Below are positions 9,571 through 17,705 of a DNA stretch of 64,000 nucleotides, piece after piece. Both the position numbers and the translations under genes were made by a program. The stretch spans positions 2,294,001 through 2,358,000 of the forward strand of contig NZ_CP096184.1 of the NCBI RefSeq assembly GCF_020447105.2, given 5' to 3'. The stretch's first letter is position 1; each line of letters begins with the position of its first letter. The notes beneath the pieces were generated by a model, which was given only the letters and a program-made list of their open reading frames with translations, had not been told where the DNA came from and ran no database searches. Origin of the DNA: Demequina sp. TMPB413. GTDB lineage: Bacteria; Actinomycetota; Actinomycetes; Actinomycetales; Demequinaceae.

Positions 9571-9615
9571 GGCGGCGGCGCGCTTGGCGGCGGCGCGCTT
9601 GGCGGCGGCGCGCTT
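9571..9615. repeat. 15-bp tandem repeat, three units
   Basis: Three perfect units of ggcggcggcgcgctt lie between metF and osmC. The same three units are present in the second copy of the segment (39687-39731). No gene is seen in this 210-bp gap. Confidence 0.9.
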
Positions 9616-9641
9616 GGCGGCACGACCGCGTGACGGCGTCC

Positions 9642-10526
9642 CTAAGACTGGCGCAGTCCGAGAGCGTCCACGAGCGCGCACGCGGCCTCGGGCCTGTTGA
9701 ACGTGATGATGTGGATTCCAGGTGCGCCTGCGTCGACCAGGTCGCGCGACAGGCGAGCCGCGTGGTCCACGCCAGCCGCGAGCGCGGTTGCGTCGTCCTC
9801 CGCGGCCTCGAGCGCACCGAGCAGCTCGCCAGGCGTGGGCACGCCCGTGAGCTCGGCGGCGCGATAGGCGCGGCGAGCGGAGACGAGCGGCATCACCTCG
9901 GGGACGATCGGCAGGCCGATGCCCTCGGCGGCCGCGTCGCGGACGAGCGCCTCGTAGTGGGGCACCTCGTAGAACACCTGGGTGATCGCGAAGTCTGCGC
10001 CCGCGTCTTGCTTGGCGCGCAGCACGTCGAGTCCCTGCTGGCGCCATTGCTCGAAGGCGTGCTGGGCGGGGAACGCTGTCACGCCAATGCTGATGTCCAG
10101 GCCGTGTGCCGCGGCGACTTCTCGCAGCAGCGCAACCAATTCGGACGCGTACTGCAGCCCGTCCGGATGGGGGCTCCAGTTCGTCTGACCCTTGGCCGGG
10201 TCGCCGCGCAGCGCCAAGAAGTCGCTCACGCCCTCGCCCAGGTACTCCTCGATCACCGCGACGAGGTCCGCGCGGCTCTGGTCGACGCACGTGAGGTGGG
10301 CCAGCGGCGGGATGGTGTGCGCTTCGGCCAGGCGCTGCACCACGCCGCGGCTGGTCGAGCGAGTCGACCCCGACGCGCCGTATGTGATCGAGACGAAGTC
10401 GGGCCGGGTGCTGGCAAGCACTTCCATGGTGTCCTTCAGCGATTCCTCGGCCGCGGGGGTACGCGGCGGGAAGAGCTCGTACGACAGGGTCGTGTGCTCG
10501 GTGGCGAGGAGGTCGCGGATCGTCAT
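9642..10526 (-). CDS. metF: 5,10-methylenetetrahydrofolate reductase, copy A
   Basis: A 294-aa TIM-barrel flavoenzyme that reduces methylene-THF to methyl-THF, the donor used by MetE. Family signatures include SYELFPPRTPAAEESL near the N-terminus (catalytic Glu region), VSITYGASGSTR and the FAD-contacting LALRGDPAKG. Length is normal for bacterial MetF. It differs from the second copy (39758-40642) by one residue visible in the translation (Val versus Ile before DAGAPG). It is transcribed away from tag across a short promoter region that contains 43-bp tandem repeats. Confidence 0.96.
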   Translation of the reverse strand: MTIRDLLATEHTTLSYELFPPRTPAAEESLKDTMEVLASTRPDFVSITYGASGSTRSTSRGVVQRLAEAHTIPPLAHLTCVDQSRADLVAVIEEYLGEGVSDFLALRGDPAKGQTNWSPHPDGLQYASELVALLREVAAAHGLDISIGVTAFPAQHAFEQWRQQGLDVLRAKQDAGADFAITQVFYEVPHYEALVRDAAAEGIGLPIVPEVMPLVSARRAYRAAELTGVPTPGELLGALEAAEDDATALAAGVDHAARLSRDLVDAGAPGIHIITFNRPEAACALVDALGLRQS

Positions 10527-10560
10527 GGCGTGGCAAGACTACGCGGGCGCGCGGGTGCGT

Positions 10561-10688
10561 GACGCACCGCCAGGCCCGCGCGCAGGCCACCTATGCGTGC
10601 GTTGACGCACCGCCAGGCCCGCGCGCAGGCCACCTATGCGTGCGTTGACGCACCGCCAGGCCCGCGCGCAGGCCACCTATGGGTGCGT
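10561..10688. repeat. 43-bp tandem repeat, three units (one unit in the other copy)
   Basis: Units begin at 10561, 10604 and 10647, followed by a partial fourth. They fill the divergent metF-tag promoter region. The matching place in the second segment copy (from 40677) has a single unit, which accounts for the whole 86-bp length difference between the two segments. Confidence 0.95.
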
Positions 10689-10808
10689 GACGCACCGCAG
10701 GGAGGGGTGCCGCAGACGGCTGTCGTGCCCAGGCGGGCCAGGCGTGGCCTCTCCCCGCCCCCGGAGCTCACCGGGCCTCCCGTCGGCCCCTCACGCCACA
10801 CTGGAGCC

Positions 10809-11375
10809 ATGATCACGGAACCGAACGACCTCACTCGCTGCTTTGGCAACGGAGACCCGCTGTATGAGGCGTATCACGACTGTGAATGGGGTGTGCCAGT
10901 CCACGGCGACACGGCCCTGTACGAACGCATCGTGCTGGAAGGCATGCAGTCCGGGCTGTCGTGGCTCACGATCCTGCGCAAGCGGGACAACTTCCGGGCG
11001 GCCTTCGCCGGCTTCGAGCCAACCGCCGTCGCGGCCTTTGGGGACGACGACGTGGAACGACTACTCGCCGACGCGGGCATCGTGCGCAACCGACTCAAGG
11101 TCAACGCCGCGATTATCAACGCGCGCGCCGTGGTCGCGCTGCAGGAGGCGGGAGGGTCGCTCGACCAACTGTTCTGGTCGCACGCCCCCGAGCCGCGGGC
11201 CGCTCGTCCCACAGACTGGGAGGGCGTGCCCGCTTCGACCCCGGAGTCGGTGGCGCTCACCAAGGAACTCAAGAAGGCTGGCTTCGTGTTCGTGGGGCCC
11301 ACCACCATGTACGCGGCGATGCAGGCGTGCGGCCTGGTGGACGATCACATTGAGGGGTGTGTCGCGGCACGCTAG
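10809..11375 (+). CDS. tag: DNA-3-methyladenine glycosylase I, copy A
   Basis: A 188-aa HhH-superfamily base-excision enzyme that removes 3-methyladenine. The opening RCFGNGDPLYEAYHDCEWG matches Tag, with the catalytic-site DxEWG region, then SGLSWLTILRKRDNFR. The C-terminal H and C (DDHIEGC) complete the zinc site. Start ATG 10809 fits family length. Compared with the second copy (40839-41405) it is identical at first, then has clustered base changes (about 7 around 11030-11090 and more at the 3' end), giving AAF versus AEF and a changed C-terminus. Confidence 0.95.
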   Translation: MITEPNDLTRCFGNGDPLYEAYHDCEWGVPVHGDTALYERIVLEGMQSGLSWLTILRKRDNFRAAFAGFEPTAVAAFGDDDVERLLADAGIVRNRLKVNAAIINARAVVALQEAGGSLDQLFWSHAPEPRAARPTDWEGVPASTPESVALTKELKKAGFVFVGPTTMYAAMQACGLVDDHIEGCVAAR

Positions 11376-11639
11376 GTCACCGCCGTCTGATCGGAAACGC
11401 CGTGGTCATCTTGGACCCACGCGATGAACTCAGTCGCGATGGCCAAGGCGCGAGATGCGATTTTTCGCTCCGACCAGTCCCCCGAGTCCGCTGGGTCCCT
11501 GGTACGGAAGGAAGTTGCCCGATTCGAGGGCTACGACATGTGCCACCCCAAGAAAGCCGCTGCCGCGCATCCGCAGTACAGTCCACAGTGGAAGTCGTCA
11601 CGTCGTGGCGGCGCACTGCGGCAGGATAGAGGAGAGGAC

Positions 11640-12986
11640 ATGTCGACCACCGGGAGCAGGCGAGAGCCCCAGGTGGGGAAGGCTGGACGACCGAAGGTCG
11701 GGCCGCAGCCGGGTCCACCGGCGCAGGGCACCGAGGCTGACGTCATCGTGGTGGGCGCTGGCCCGGCCGGTTCGAGCACCGCTCTGTCCCTGACGCAGGC
11801 CGGGCTGGAGGTCCTTCTTCTCGAGAAGTCGACCTTCCCTCGAGAGAAGGTCTGCGGGGATGGCCTCACGCCACGGGCGGTCCGGGCGCTCCTCGCGATG
11901 GGCGTCGACCTCGACTCGGAGGGCGGGTGGATGCGAACCGAGGGCCTTCGGGTCGTGTCCGATGATGCCCGGCTCGAGCTCGACTGGCCCGATGTCGCGG
12001 CCTTCCCTTCCTACGGGCTTGTCCGCACGCGGTTGAGCATGGATGACGCTCTCGCTCGCCACGCCGCCGAGGCGGGCGCACACGTCCACCAGAACACCAC
12101 CGCTGTGGGGTTGATCCGCGACGAGCGGAGCGGCCGCGTCACGGGCGTGAAGGCGCGACGCAGCGACGCCGTCAGCGAGACAGGCGAGGACATCGTGTTG
12201 CGCGCCCCGGTCGTCGTCGCGGCCGACGGCGTCTCCAGCCGTCTGTCCGTGGAAGCGGGGATACCGCGCCGCGCCGACCGTCCTATGGGCGTGGCAGTGC
12301 GCACCTATTTCACGAGTCCGCGTCACACGGACGAGTACCTGGAGGGATGGCTCAACCTGACCGACGAGACTGGCCGCGCGCTCCCCGGCTACGGTTGGAT
12401 CTTCGGGATGGGCGACGGCACGTGCAACGTCGGTCTGGTCCTGCTCAACGCCCCGGGCGCGAACCGCCATGTGGACTACCGTGCATTGCTCGCGTCGTGG
12501 CTGGCGCCGATGCCCGAGGAGTGGGGCTTCGTCGAGGAGACGCGCACCGCCCCGGTGACCGGGGCGGCCCTACCCCTGGGCTTCAACCGCACGCCGCACT
12601 ATATCCCCGGACTGATGCTCGTGGGCGACGCCGGCGGAATGGTGAACCCTCTCACCGGGGAGGGCATCGCGTATGCCCTAGAGTCCGGTCGGATCGCCGC
12701 CGACGTGCTTGTGCGGGCCCTGGCTCGGCGCCAGCCGGAGGAACAGGAACGGATCCTCCAGTCCTATCCCAAGGTGCTCAACGACGCCTACGGCGGGTAC
12801 TTCGCCCTGGGGCGCTGGTGCCTCAAAGTTGTCAATCACCCAACAGTCATGGCCGCCGCTGTCAAGCACGGGTTGAGCCGTCCGGCGCGTGTGCGGTTCG
12901 CGTTCACGATCCTCAGCAACCTGACCGATCCCCACGGCGACGCCAAGGAACGGATCTTCCACGCTCTGACGCAGCGTCTCCGCTGA
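11640..12986 (+). CDS. FAD-dependent geranylgeranyl-reductase-family protein, MenJ-like menaquinone reductase
   Basis: A 448-aa flavoprotein. The N-terminal dinucleotide fold (ADVIVVGAGPAGSSTAL), the FPREKVCGDGLTPRAV motif and the C-terminal FAD motif VGDAGGMVNPLTGEGIAYALESG define the geranylgeranyl reductase family. The layout matches mycobacterial MenJ, which saturates one isoprene of menaquinone. Start ATG 11640 has GGAGAGG just before it; the first 30 residues are a low-complexity extension. It is the first gene after the tag copy and precedes the cfa and ccm genes, suggesting a respiratory quinone role. The 264 bp upstream hold no recognisable gene. Confidence 0.8.
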   Translation: MSTTGSRREPQVGKAGRPKVGPQPGPPAQGTEADVIVVGAGPAGSSTALSLTQAGLEVLLLEKSTFPREKVCGDGLTPRAVRALLAMGVDLDSEGGWMRTEGLRVVSDDARLELDWPDVAAFPSYGLVRTRLSMDDALARHAAEAGAHVHQNTTAVGLIRDERSGRVTGVKARRSDAVSETGEDIVLRAPVVVAADGVSSRLSVEAGIPRRADRPMGVAVRTYFTSPRHTDEYLEGWLNLTDETGRALPGYGWIFGMGDGTCNVGLVLLNAPGANRHVDYRALLASWLAPMPEEWGFVEETRTAPVTGAALPLGFNRTPHYIPGLMLVGDAGGMVNPLTGEGIAYALESGRIAADVLVRALARRQPEEQERILQSYPKVLNDAYGGYFALGRWCLKVVNHPTVMAAAVKHGLSRPARVRFAFTILSNLTDPHGDAKERIFHALTQRLR

Positions 12987-13167
12987 TCGGACGTGCGTGC
13001 CACCCCGGCCGCCGAGGCCCGAAAGGAGTGCCGGTTGACGCCGGTCCACTAGGCGGACAAGATGGGATCGTGGGTGACTCCTCCGTCCATCTCCCGTGCG
13101 AGCGGAGCCGGAATGCCAGGCGTCCGTGAGTGGGGCACCATCAGGATGGGATGATGCGGGAGATGCG

Positions 13168-14445
13168 ATGAGTCGTCGCGAGAGTAAGGGCGAGAAAAGT
13201 GTGGCGAGCGCCCTCGCCGTCATCCTGGGTCCCGACCCGGACATAGCCCTACGCGCCTACGACGGGAGCGATGCAGGACCGGCCGACGCCGCTGCAACGA
13301 TCGTGGTGCGGTCACCCGCAGCGCTACAGCGAGTGTTGCACTCGCCCAACGAACTCGGCTTCGCCCGGGCCTACGTCGCGGGCGACATTGACATCGAGGG
13401 GGACATCTACGCCGCACTGGATCTGCGTGAACGCTTCGGTGCGGCGGCCCGCCGCCCGCAGGCATGGGCCGCCGTGCCGGGGTTGGTGCGCAAGGCCGGT
13501 GGGGTGCGGCGGGCACCCGAACGACCGGCAGAAGAGATCCGGGTACACGGGCGCCGTCACAGCCGTGCGCGGGACGCCAAGGCGATCTCCCATCACTACG
13601 ACGTGTCCGGTGACTTCTACCGCCTCTTCCTCGGGTCGACGATGACTTACTCGTGCGCGGTGTGGGAGAACACGTCGGTGGGTCTGGACGCCGCACAGGA
13701 GGCCAAGTACGAACTCATCTGTCGCAAGTTGGGGCTCGCCCCCGGCATGCGGATGCTCGACGTCGGCTGTGGATGGGGAGGCATGGCCATGCACGCCGCC
13801 CGCCATCACGGGGTGCACGCGGTAGGCGTCACGCTCTCCCGTGAGCAGGCGGATCTCGCCCGTCGCCGGGTCGCCGACGCCGGGCTCAGCGACAGCGTCG
13901 AGATCCGGCTGAGCGACTACCGCGACGTGGCGGACGGGCCCTACGAGGCGATCAGTTCCATCGGCATGTTCGAGCACGTGGGCACCGCGCACTTGGGCGA
14001 GTACTTCTCACGCATGCGCTCTCTCCTGGTGCCCGGCGGTCGGCTCCTGAACCACGGCATCAGCCGACCCCACGGGGTGGGTCCCATGCCCCGCGGCGGG
14101 TTCATGCAGCGCTACGTCTTTCCCGACGGTGAGCTCCAGGAGATCGGCCGGGTCGTCTCCGCTGTGCAGCACGCCGGGTTCGAGGTCCGGCACACCGAGA
14201 ACCTCCGGGAGCACTACGCGCTGACCCTGCGGGCCTGGGTGCGCAACCTCGAGGAGCACTACGACGAAGCGGTCGCCCTGGCCGGGCCCGGCCGGGCGAA
14301 GGTGTGGCGGCTGTACCTCGCAGGCTCTGCCCTGGGGTTCGAGCGGGGGGAGATCGAAGTACACCAAACCCTCGCCGTCCGCGCCGACAACGGGTCGAGC
14401 GGGATGCCTCTGCGACCGGACTGGGAAACGGGACCTCGGACGTGA
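13168..14445 (+). CDS. Cyclopropane-fatty-acyl-phospholipid synthase family SAM methyltransferase
   Basis: A 425-aa enzyme that adds a methylene (or methyl) group from SAM to unsaturated lipid chains. Seen are the SAM motif LDVGCGWGGMAMHAA, the family marker SHHYDVSGDFYRLFLG and the C-terminal MFEHVG and GFMQRYVFPDGEL motifs. Start ATG 13168 has GGGAG upstream. It lies in the same direction as the menJ-like gene 180 bp earlier. Membrane lipid modification next to respiratory genes is notable, but a direct functional link is inference. Confidence 0.88.
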   Translation: MSRRESKGEKSVASALAVILGPDPDIALRAYDGSDAGPADAAATIVVRSPAALQRVLHSPNELGFARAYVAGDIDIEGDIYAALDLRERFGAAARRPQAWAAVPGLVRKAGGVRRAPERPAEEIRVHGRRHSRARDAKAISHHYDVSGDFYRLFLGSTMTYSCAVWENTSVGLDAAQEAKYELICRKLGLAPGMRMLDVGCGWGGMAMHAARHHGVHAVGVTLSREQADLARRRVADAGLSDSVEIRLSDYRDVADGPYEAISSIGMFEHVGTAHLGEYFSRMRSLLVPGGRLLNHGISRPHGVGPMPRGGFMQRYVFPDGELQEIGRVVSAVQHAGFEVRHTENLREHYALTLRAWVRNLEEHYDEAVALAGPGRAKVWRLYLAGSALGFERGEIEVHQTLAVRADNGSSGMPLRPDWETGPRT

Positions 14446-15010
14446 GGTGGGGGCGGTCCGGCGCAGGTGAGTCCTCGTCGGTGGCCGCGGCATCTCCGGG
14501 CCGTGGTTGATGGCATCCGGGGCCTGCGTCTCGCCGTTCCCAGATCACCGCGAGACGCGAGGTTCTCCGCTCCAGCAAACCCCCACCTAATTTGGAATGC
14601 GGAGGTAACGAAGGTAGCGTTGAGTGACCGGCGGGCCGCCCATACCCCTGAGGGACGCGCCGGTTTCGGTACTCACGCCGTAGCGCTTCGACCGCCCCAA
14701 GGAGCCGCAATGCCCAGGACCATCTGCTTGCCGAAGCCCGCACCATGGGCTGCGCCCCGCGCGCGAAGCGGCGGTAGCGAATCCGGATCACCGTCGGCAT
14801 CGTCGGCAGGAACCCAGCGCTCGTGCTGATCGGCGCCATTGCGGGGTGTGGCAACGGCGGCGCGAACCAACCCAGCATGGGCACGACGCACGCCGGAGTT
14901 TCGCGTGGGATCCGGGCGTACGCCTTTGCCTCAAACGACGGTGGTGCGACGTGGGCACCGACCGGCTGACCGGGGTCGCGGGCAGGGCTACCGGAGACCA
15001 CCCCACCGCC
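14446..15010. other. 565-bp gap without an intact gene
   Basis: The space between cfa and ccmA has no convincing intact gene. Within it, 14823-14969 encodes a short lipobox-like peptide (listed separately). The ccm promoter should be here, but I found no clear -35/-10 pair. Confidence 0.6.
14823..14969 (+). pseudogene. Possible remnant of a lipoprotein gene
   Basis: From GTG 14823 a 48-aa frame begins MLIGAIAGCGNGGANQ, which has a lipobox-like IAGC followed by a Gly/Asn-rich linker, and ends NDGGATWAPTG before a stop. A lipoprotein head without a body just before a cytochrome maturation operon may be the stump of an Sco- or redoxin-like protein. The evidence is only the short motif. Confidence 0.25.
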
Positions 15011-15766
15011 ATGAGATCGATGAGAAACCTTGCCCCCACCCTCCCTGCTCGTGACGCGCCTGAACCACATGCCTCCCCCTTGGCCGTCGGCGTAGCCCCG
15101 GGGCAGGGCGGCGACGGATCGCTCGTAAACCTCACCCGGGTGGCAGTCGATGTCGACAGGTCGCCGGTGCTACGGGACGTCGACCTCATCCTCACCCCCG
15201 GTGCCGTCATCGGCATCCGGGGCGCCAACGGGGTTGGCAAGACCACGCTCCTACAACTAGCGGCCACCGTTCGTCGGCCTGTGAGCGGCATGGCCCGTGT
15301 GCTCGGTGCGGACTTGCGCGGCGTTCCGCCTGTCGAGGTGCGCCGTGCCATCTGCCTGATCGGACATGACCCGGGCCTGTACCCCCAACTCACCCTCCGG
15401 GAGAACCTGCGCTTCGTCGCCGACATCCACGGCCGTTCGCCTGCGACGGTCGAGTCCGCGCTGCAGCAAGTGGGGCTGGCCCGTGCCGCGGACCGACGAG
15501 TGGACCGGTGTTCGCAGGGCATGGTGAAACGGGCGGATCTCGCGCGGGCCCTGATCGGCAGGCCTACCCTGCTGTTGCTCGATGAGCCGCACGCGGGGCT
15601 CGATGCCGCGGCCGCGGAACTGGTCGACTTTATCCTCGCCGACGTTCGCGCACGCGGTGGCGGCGCGCTGGTCGTATCCCACGACCCGCAGCGGCTGCAG
15701 GCGATGGTCGACGAGGTCCTCGAGTTGCGCGATGGCGGACTCGTGAGTCTCGGGAGGTCGACATGA
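15011..15766 (+). CDS. ccmA: Heme exporter ATP-binding protein CcmA
   Basis: A 251-aa ABC ATPase, first gene of the System I cytochrome c maturation operon. Walker A is GANGVGKTT, the signature region is CSQGMVKR and Walker B is LLLLDEPHAGLD. With CcmB it releases holo-CcmE from CcmC. Assignment to CcmA rests on its place directly before CcmB and CcmC; the ATPase fold alone would not suffice. ATG 15011 and ATG 15020 are both possible; the first 35 residues look like a non-conserved extension. The stop overlaps ccmB by 4 nt. Confidence 0.88.
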   Translation: MRSMRNLAPTLPARDAPEPHASPLAVGVAPGQGGDGSLVNLTRVAVDVDRSPVLRDVDLILTPGAVIGIRGANGVGKTTLLQLAATVRRPVSGMARVLGADLRGVPPVEVRRAICLIGHDPGLYPQLTLRENLRFVADIHGRSPATVESALQQVGLARAADRRVDRCSQGMVKRADLARALIGRPTLLLLDEPHAGLDAAAAELVDFILADVRARGGGALVVSHDPQRLQAMVDEVLELRDGGLVSLGRST

Positions 15767-16431
15767 TGAGCTCACTGCACACTGCGGCTGCGGTCGCACG
15801 CAAGAGCCTGCTCGTCGACCGCCGTTCCGGTGAGTCGCTGCTGGTCATCACCCCCTTTGGTGCGGTCGCCCTGCTGATCATCCCCATCGCGGTCGGCACC
15901 GAAGTGCCGTTGCTTCGACAAGTCGGCCCGGGCATGTACTGGGTGGTAGTCCTGCTTTTCGGCGTGCTCGTCACCCTCCGACAGAGTTCCCTGCAAACGC
16001 CCGCACAATCCAGAGTGTTGCTCCTCGCTGGCGTGCCCGGGCCGATCCAACTGGCCGGGAACGCGATGGCCACCGGCCTGTTGGTATTCGGCCTCGGCGC
16101 CTTACTAGCACCCGTGACGGTGATGCTCTACAACCCCAACCTGGGAGGCTGGCCGTGGCTGGCGGCGGCCCTGCCCGCCGTCGCCGCCGGGCTAGGAATG
16201 CTCGGGGTCATCGCCGACGGGCTGGTGCGTCAACTCAGCGTGCGCAACTCACTCGGGCCGTTGCTCATCGTGCCGCTTGCTCTTCCCCTGCTGTTGGGGG
16301 CGACCCAGACCATGGAGGCGACCGCATTCGGGCGGTCCGCTGTGCCGTGGCTGATACTGATGGTGATCGTGGATCTGGTTCTGTTTCTGGCGTTGTTGTT
16401 CGCCGGTCGGCTACTCGAGGAGGGCACATGA
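15763..16431 (+). CDS. ccmB: Heme exporter membrane protein CcmB
   Basis: A 222-aa protein with six predicted hydrophobic helices, the usual CcmB size. The start ARKSLLVDRRSGESLL and later TLRQSSLQTPAQSRVLLLAGVPGP match the cytoplasmic loops of the family. It partners CcmA in the ABC complex that frees heme-loaded CcmE. It overlaps ccmA and ccmC by 4 nt each. Confidence 0.9.
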   Translation: MMSSLHTAAAVARKSLLVDRRSGESLLVITPFGAVALLIIPIAVGTEVPLLRQVGPGMYWVVVLLFGVLVTLRQSSLQTPAQSRVLLLAGVPGPIQLAGNAMATGLLVFGLGALLAPVTVMLYNPNLGGWPWLAAALPAVAAGLGMLGVIADGLVRQLSVRNSLGPLLIVPLALPLLLGATQTMEATAFGRSAVPWLILMVIVDLVLFLALLFAGRLLEEGT

Positions 16432-17174
16432 CAACTCGCTCGCACTGGGTCGCACGGCGGGTGATTCCCCCGGCAGCGGTAGTCGCGATGGCTGCGGGTC
16501 TGGTCTCCGCGCTCTTGGCGCCTCCGGACCGGTTACAGGGAAATCTACAGAAGTTGATGTATGTGCACGTTCCCGCGGCGTGGCTCGCCTATGCCGCGTT
16601 CCTGCTGACGCTGGCGGGCAGCGTCGGCTGGCTGTGGCGCCGTCGGCGCGCATACGACAGGCTCGCCGCTGCGGCCGCGGAGGTGGGTGTCTTCTTCACC
16701 GGACTGACGCTCATGCTCGGCTCCATCTGGGGCAAGCCGGTGTGGGGGGTGTGGTGGACCTGGGATGCCCGACTGGTGACCACCGCCCTGCTGTTCTTCA
16801 TCTATGTGGGCTATCTGGCGCTACGTCGAGCGATACCGGAGCGCGCTGACCGCGCCCGCCGCTCGGCAGTGTTCGGGATTCTGGCATTCGCGATGGTGCC
16901 CATCGTCCACTTCTCCGTGCTGTGGTGGCGGACGCTCCATCAGCCGCCGACGGTGCTGCGCCCGGGGGACCCCACCATCGACCACACCATGCTGCTCGTG
17001 CTCGGGATCAATCTGCTCGGCTTCACCCTGGTGGGGCTGTGGCTACTGATGCAGCGGATCGGCATGTCCTTCGACGAGGAGGCACTTGAAGACGCCACGG
17101 TCGCGCTGGACCGTGACCTCGCGGGTGCCGCAATCGAACCACCTCAACTGAAAGGAACGTCGAACAGTGTCTGA
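16428..17174 (+). CDS. ccmC: Heme transfer protein CcmC
   Basis: A 248-aa membrane protein that loads heme onto CcmE. The tryptophan-rich WWD motif (WGVWWTWDARLVT, about residues 103-115) and flanking histidines (VHVPAAW early, VHFSVLWWRTLHQ later) are clear. Start ATG 16428 overlaps the ccmB stop and has GAGGAGGG just before it; the longer open frame is a shadow. It overlaps the small ccmD gene by 8 nt. Confidence 0.95.
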   Translation: MTTRSHWVARRVIPPAAVVAMAAGLVSALLAPPDRLQGNLQKLMYVHVPAAWLAYAAFLLTLAGSVGWLWRRRRAYDRLAAAAAEVGVFFTGLTLMLGSIWGKPVWGVWWTWDARLVTTALLFFIYVGYLALRRAIPERADRARRSAVFGILAFAMVPIVHFSVLWWRTLHQPPTVLRPGDPTIDHTMLLVLGINLLGFTLVGLWLLMQRIGMSFDEEALEDATVALDRDLAGAAIEPPQLKGTSNSV

Positions 17175-17289
17175 ATGGTCGTGGGTCGCCGTCGGCTTCA
17201 CCGTCACCTATGGGTCGCTCATCGCGTACTTCCTGCTGATGCAGCGGCGACGGGTCGCGGTGCGTCGCCAATTGAAGCGGTTGCGATGA
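17167..17289 (+). CDS. ccmD: Small membrane protein CcmD
   Basis: A 40-aa gene with GTG start at 17167 and AAAGGAAC about 10 nt upstream. The protein has one membrane helix (roughly residues 5-25) followed by a strongly basic tail (QRRRVAVRRQLKRLR), the classic CcmD pattern. CcmD stabilises CcmE in the CcmABC complex. It overlaps ccmC by 8 nt and ccmE by 4 nt, which fixes both ends. Identification rests on size, topology and exact position. Confidence 0.85.
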   Translation: MSEWSWVAVGFTVTYGSLIAYFLLMQRRRVAVRRQLKRLR

Positions 17290-17705
17290 AGTATCGCGCC
17301 ATCGTCATCCCCGTGATCGGAGTGATTGCCGTGTTGACGGGCTTCCTCGTGTTCGGGAACCTCAATCAGAACCTGGTGTACTACCTCACCCCCACCGAGG
17401 CGACGGATCAACGTGACGACACCGATCCCGGACAGCGGTTCCGGCTCGGCGGGCTCGTCGAGGAGGGCAGCGTGATCCGGACCGGGGACGAGGTGCGGTT
17501 CACACTGGTTGACGCAGCCGCAGCCGTACCGGTGGTTTACGCCGGCATCCCCCAGCAACTGTTCGCCCCTGGAGTTGGGGCGATCGTCGAGGGTGCCTGG
17601 AACGGGAATGCCTTCTATGCGGACACGATGATCATCAAGCACGACGAGGAGTACCAGGTGCCGGAACCCGACACCGCGGGAACGGCTGATGAGGTAGACC
17701 CGTGA
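17286..17705 (+). CDS. ccmE: Heme chaperone CcmE
   Basis: A 139-aa protein with an N-terminal membrane anchor (residues 4-24) and an OB-fold domain. The heme-binding motif near the C-terminus is KHDEEY, with His119 as the covalent heme ligand. This is the classical His form, not the CxxxY form of the variant seen in archaea and some sulfate reducers. Start ATG 17286 overlaps ccmD, and the stop overlaps the GTG of ccmF. Confidence 0.93.
   Translation: MKYRAIVIPVIGVIAVLTGFLVFGNLNQNLVYYLTPTEATDQRDDTDPGQRFRLGGLVEEGSVIRTGDEVRFTLVDAAAAVPVVYAGIPQQLFAPGVGAIVEGAWNGNAFYADTMIIKHDEEYQVPEPDTAGTADEVDP

Larger units (their letters stand above)
9003..11375. repeat. Long direct repeat, copy A (osmC-metF-tag)
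   Basis: A 2373-bp segment repeated at 39119-41405. I count only three base changes in the first 1.6 kb (9509 and two in metF), plus the 86-bp tandem-unit difference; changes then cluster in tag. Homology starts at the osmC stop codon and ends at the tag stop codon, including all non-coding DNA in between. Confidence 0.97.

Noticed and set aside
10561-10688. CRISPR-like array in the 43-bp repeats
   Set aside because: The units are directly adjacent with no spacers between them, and there are no cas genes.
14467-14829. 120-codon frame between cfa and ccmA
   Set aside because: No ribosome site, no motif, and composition like non-coding GC-rich DNA.
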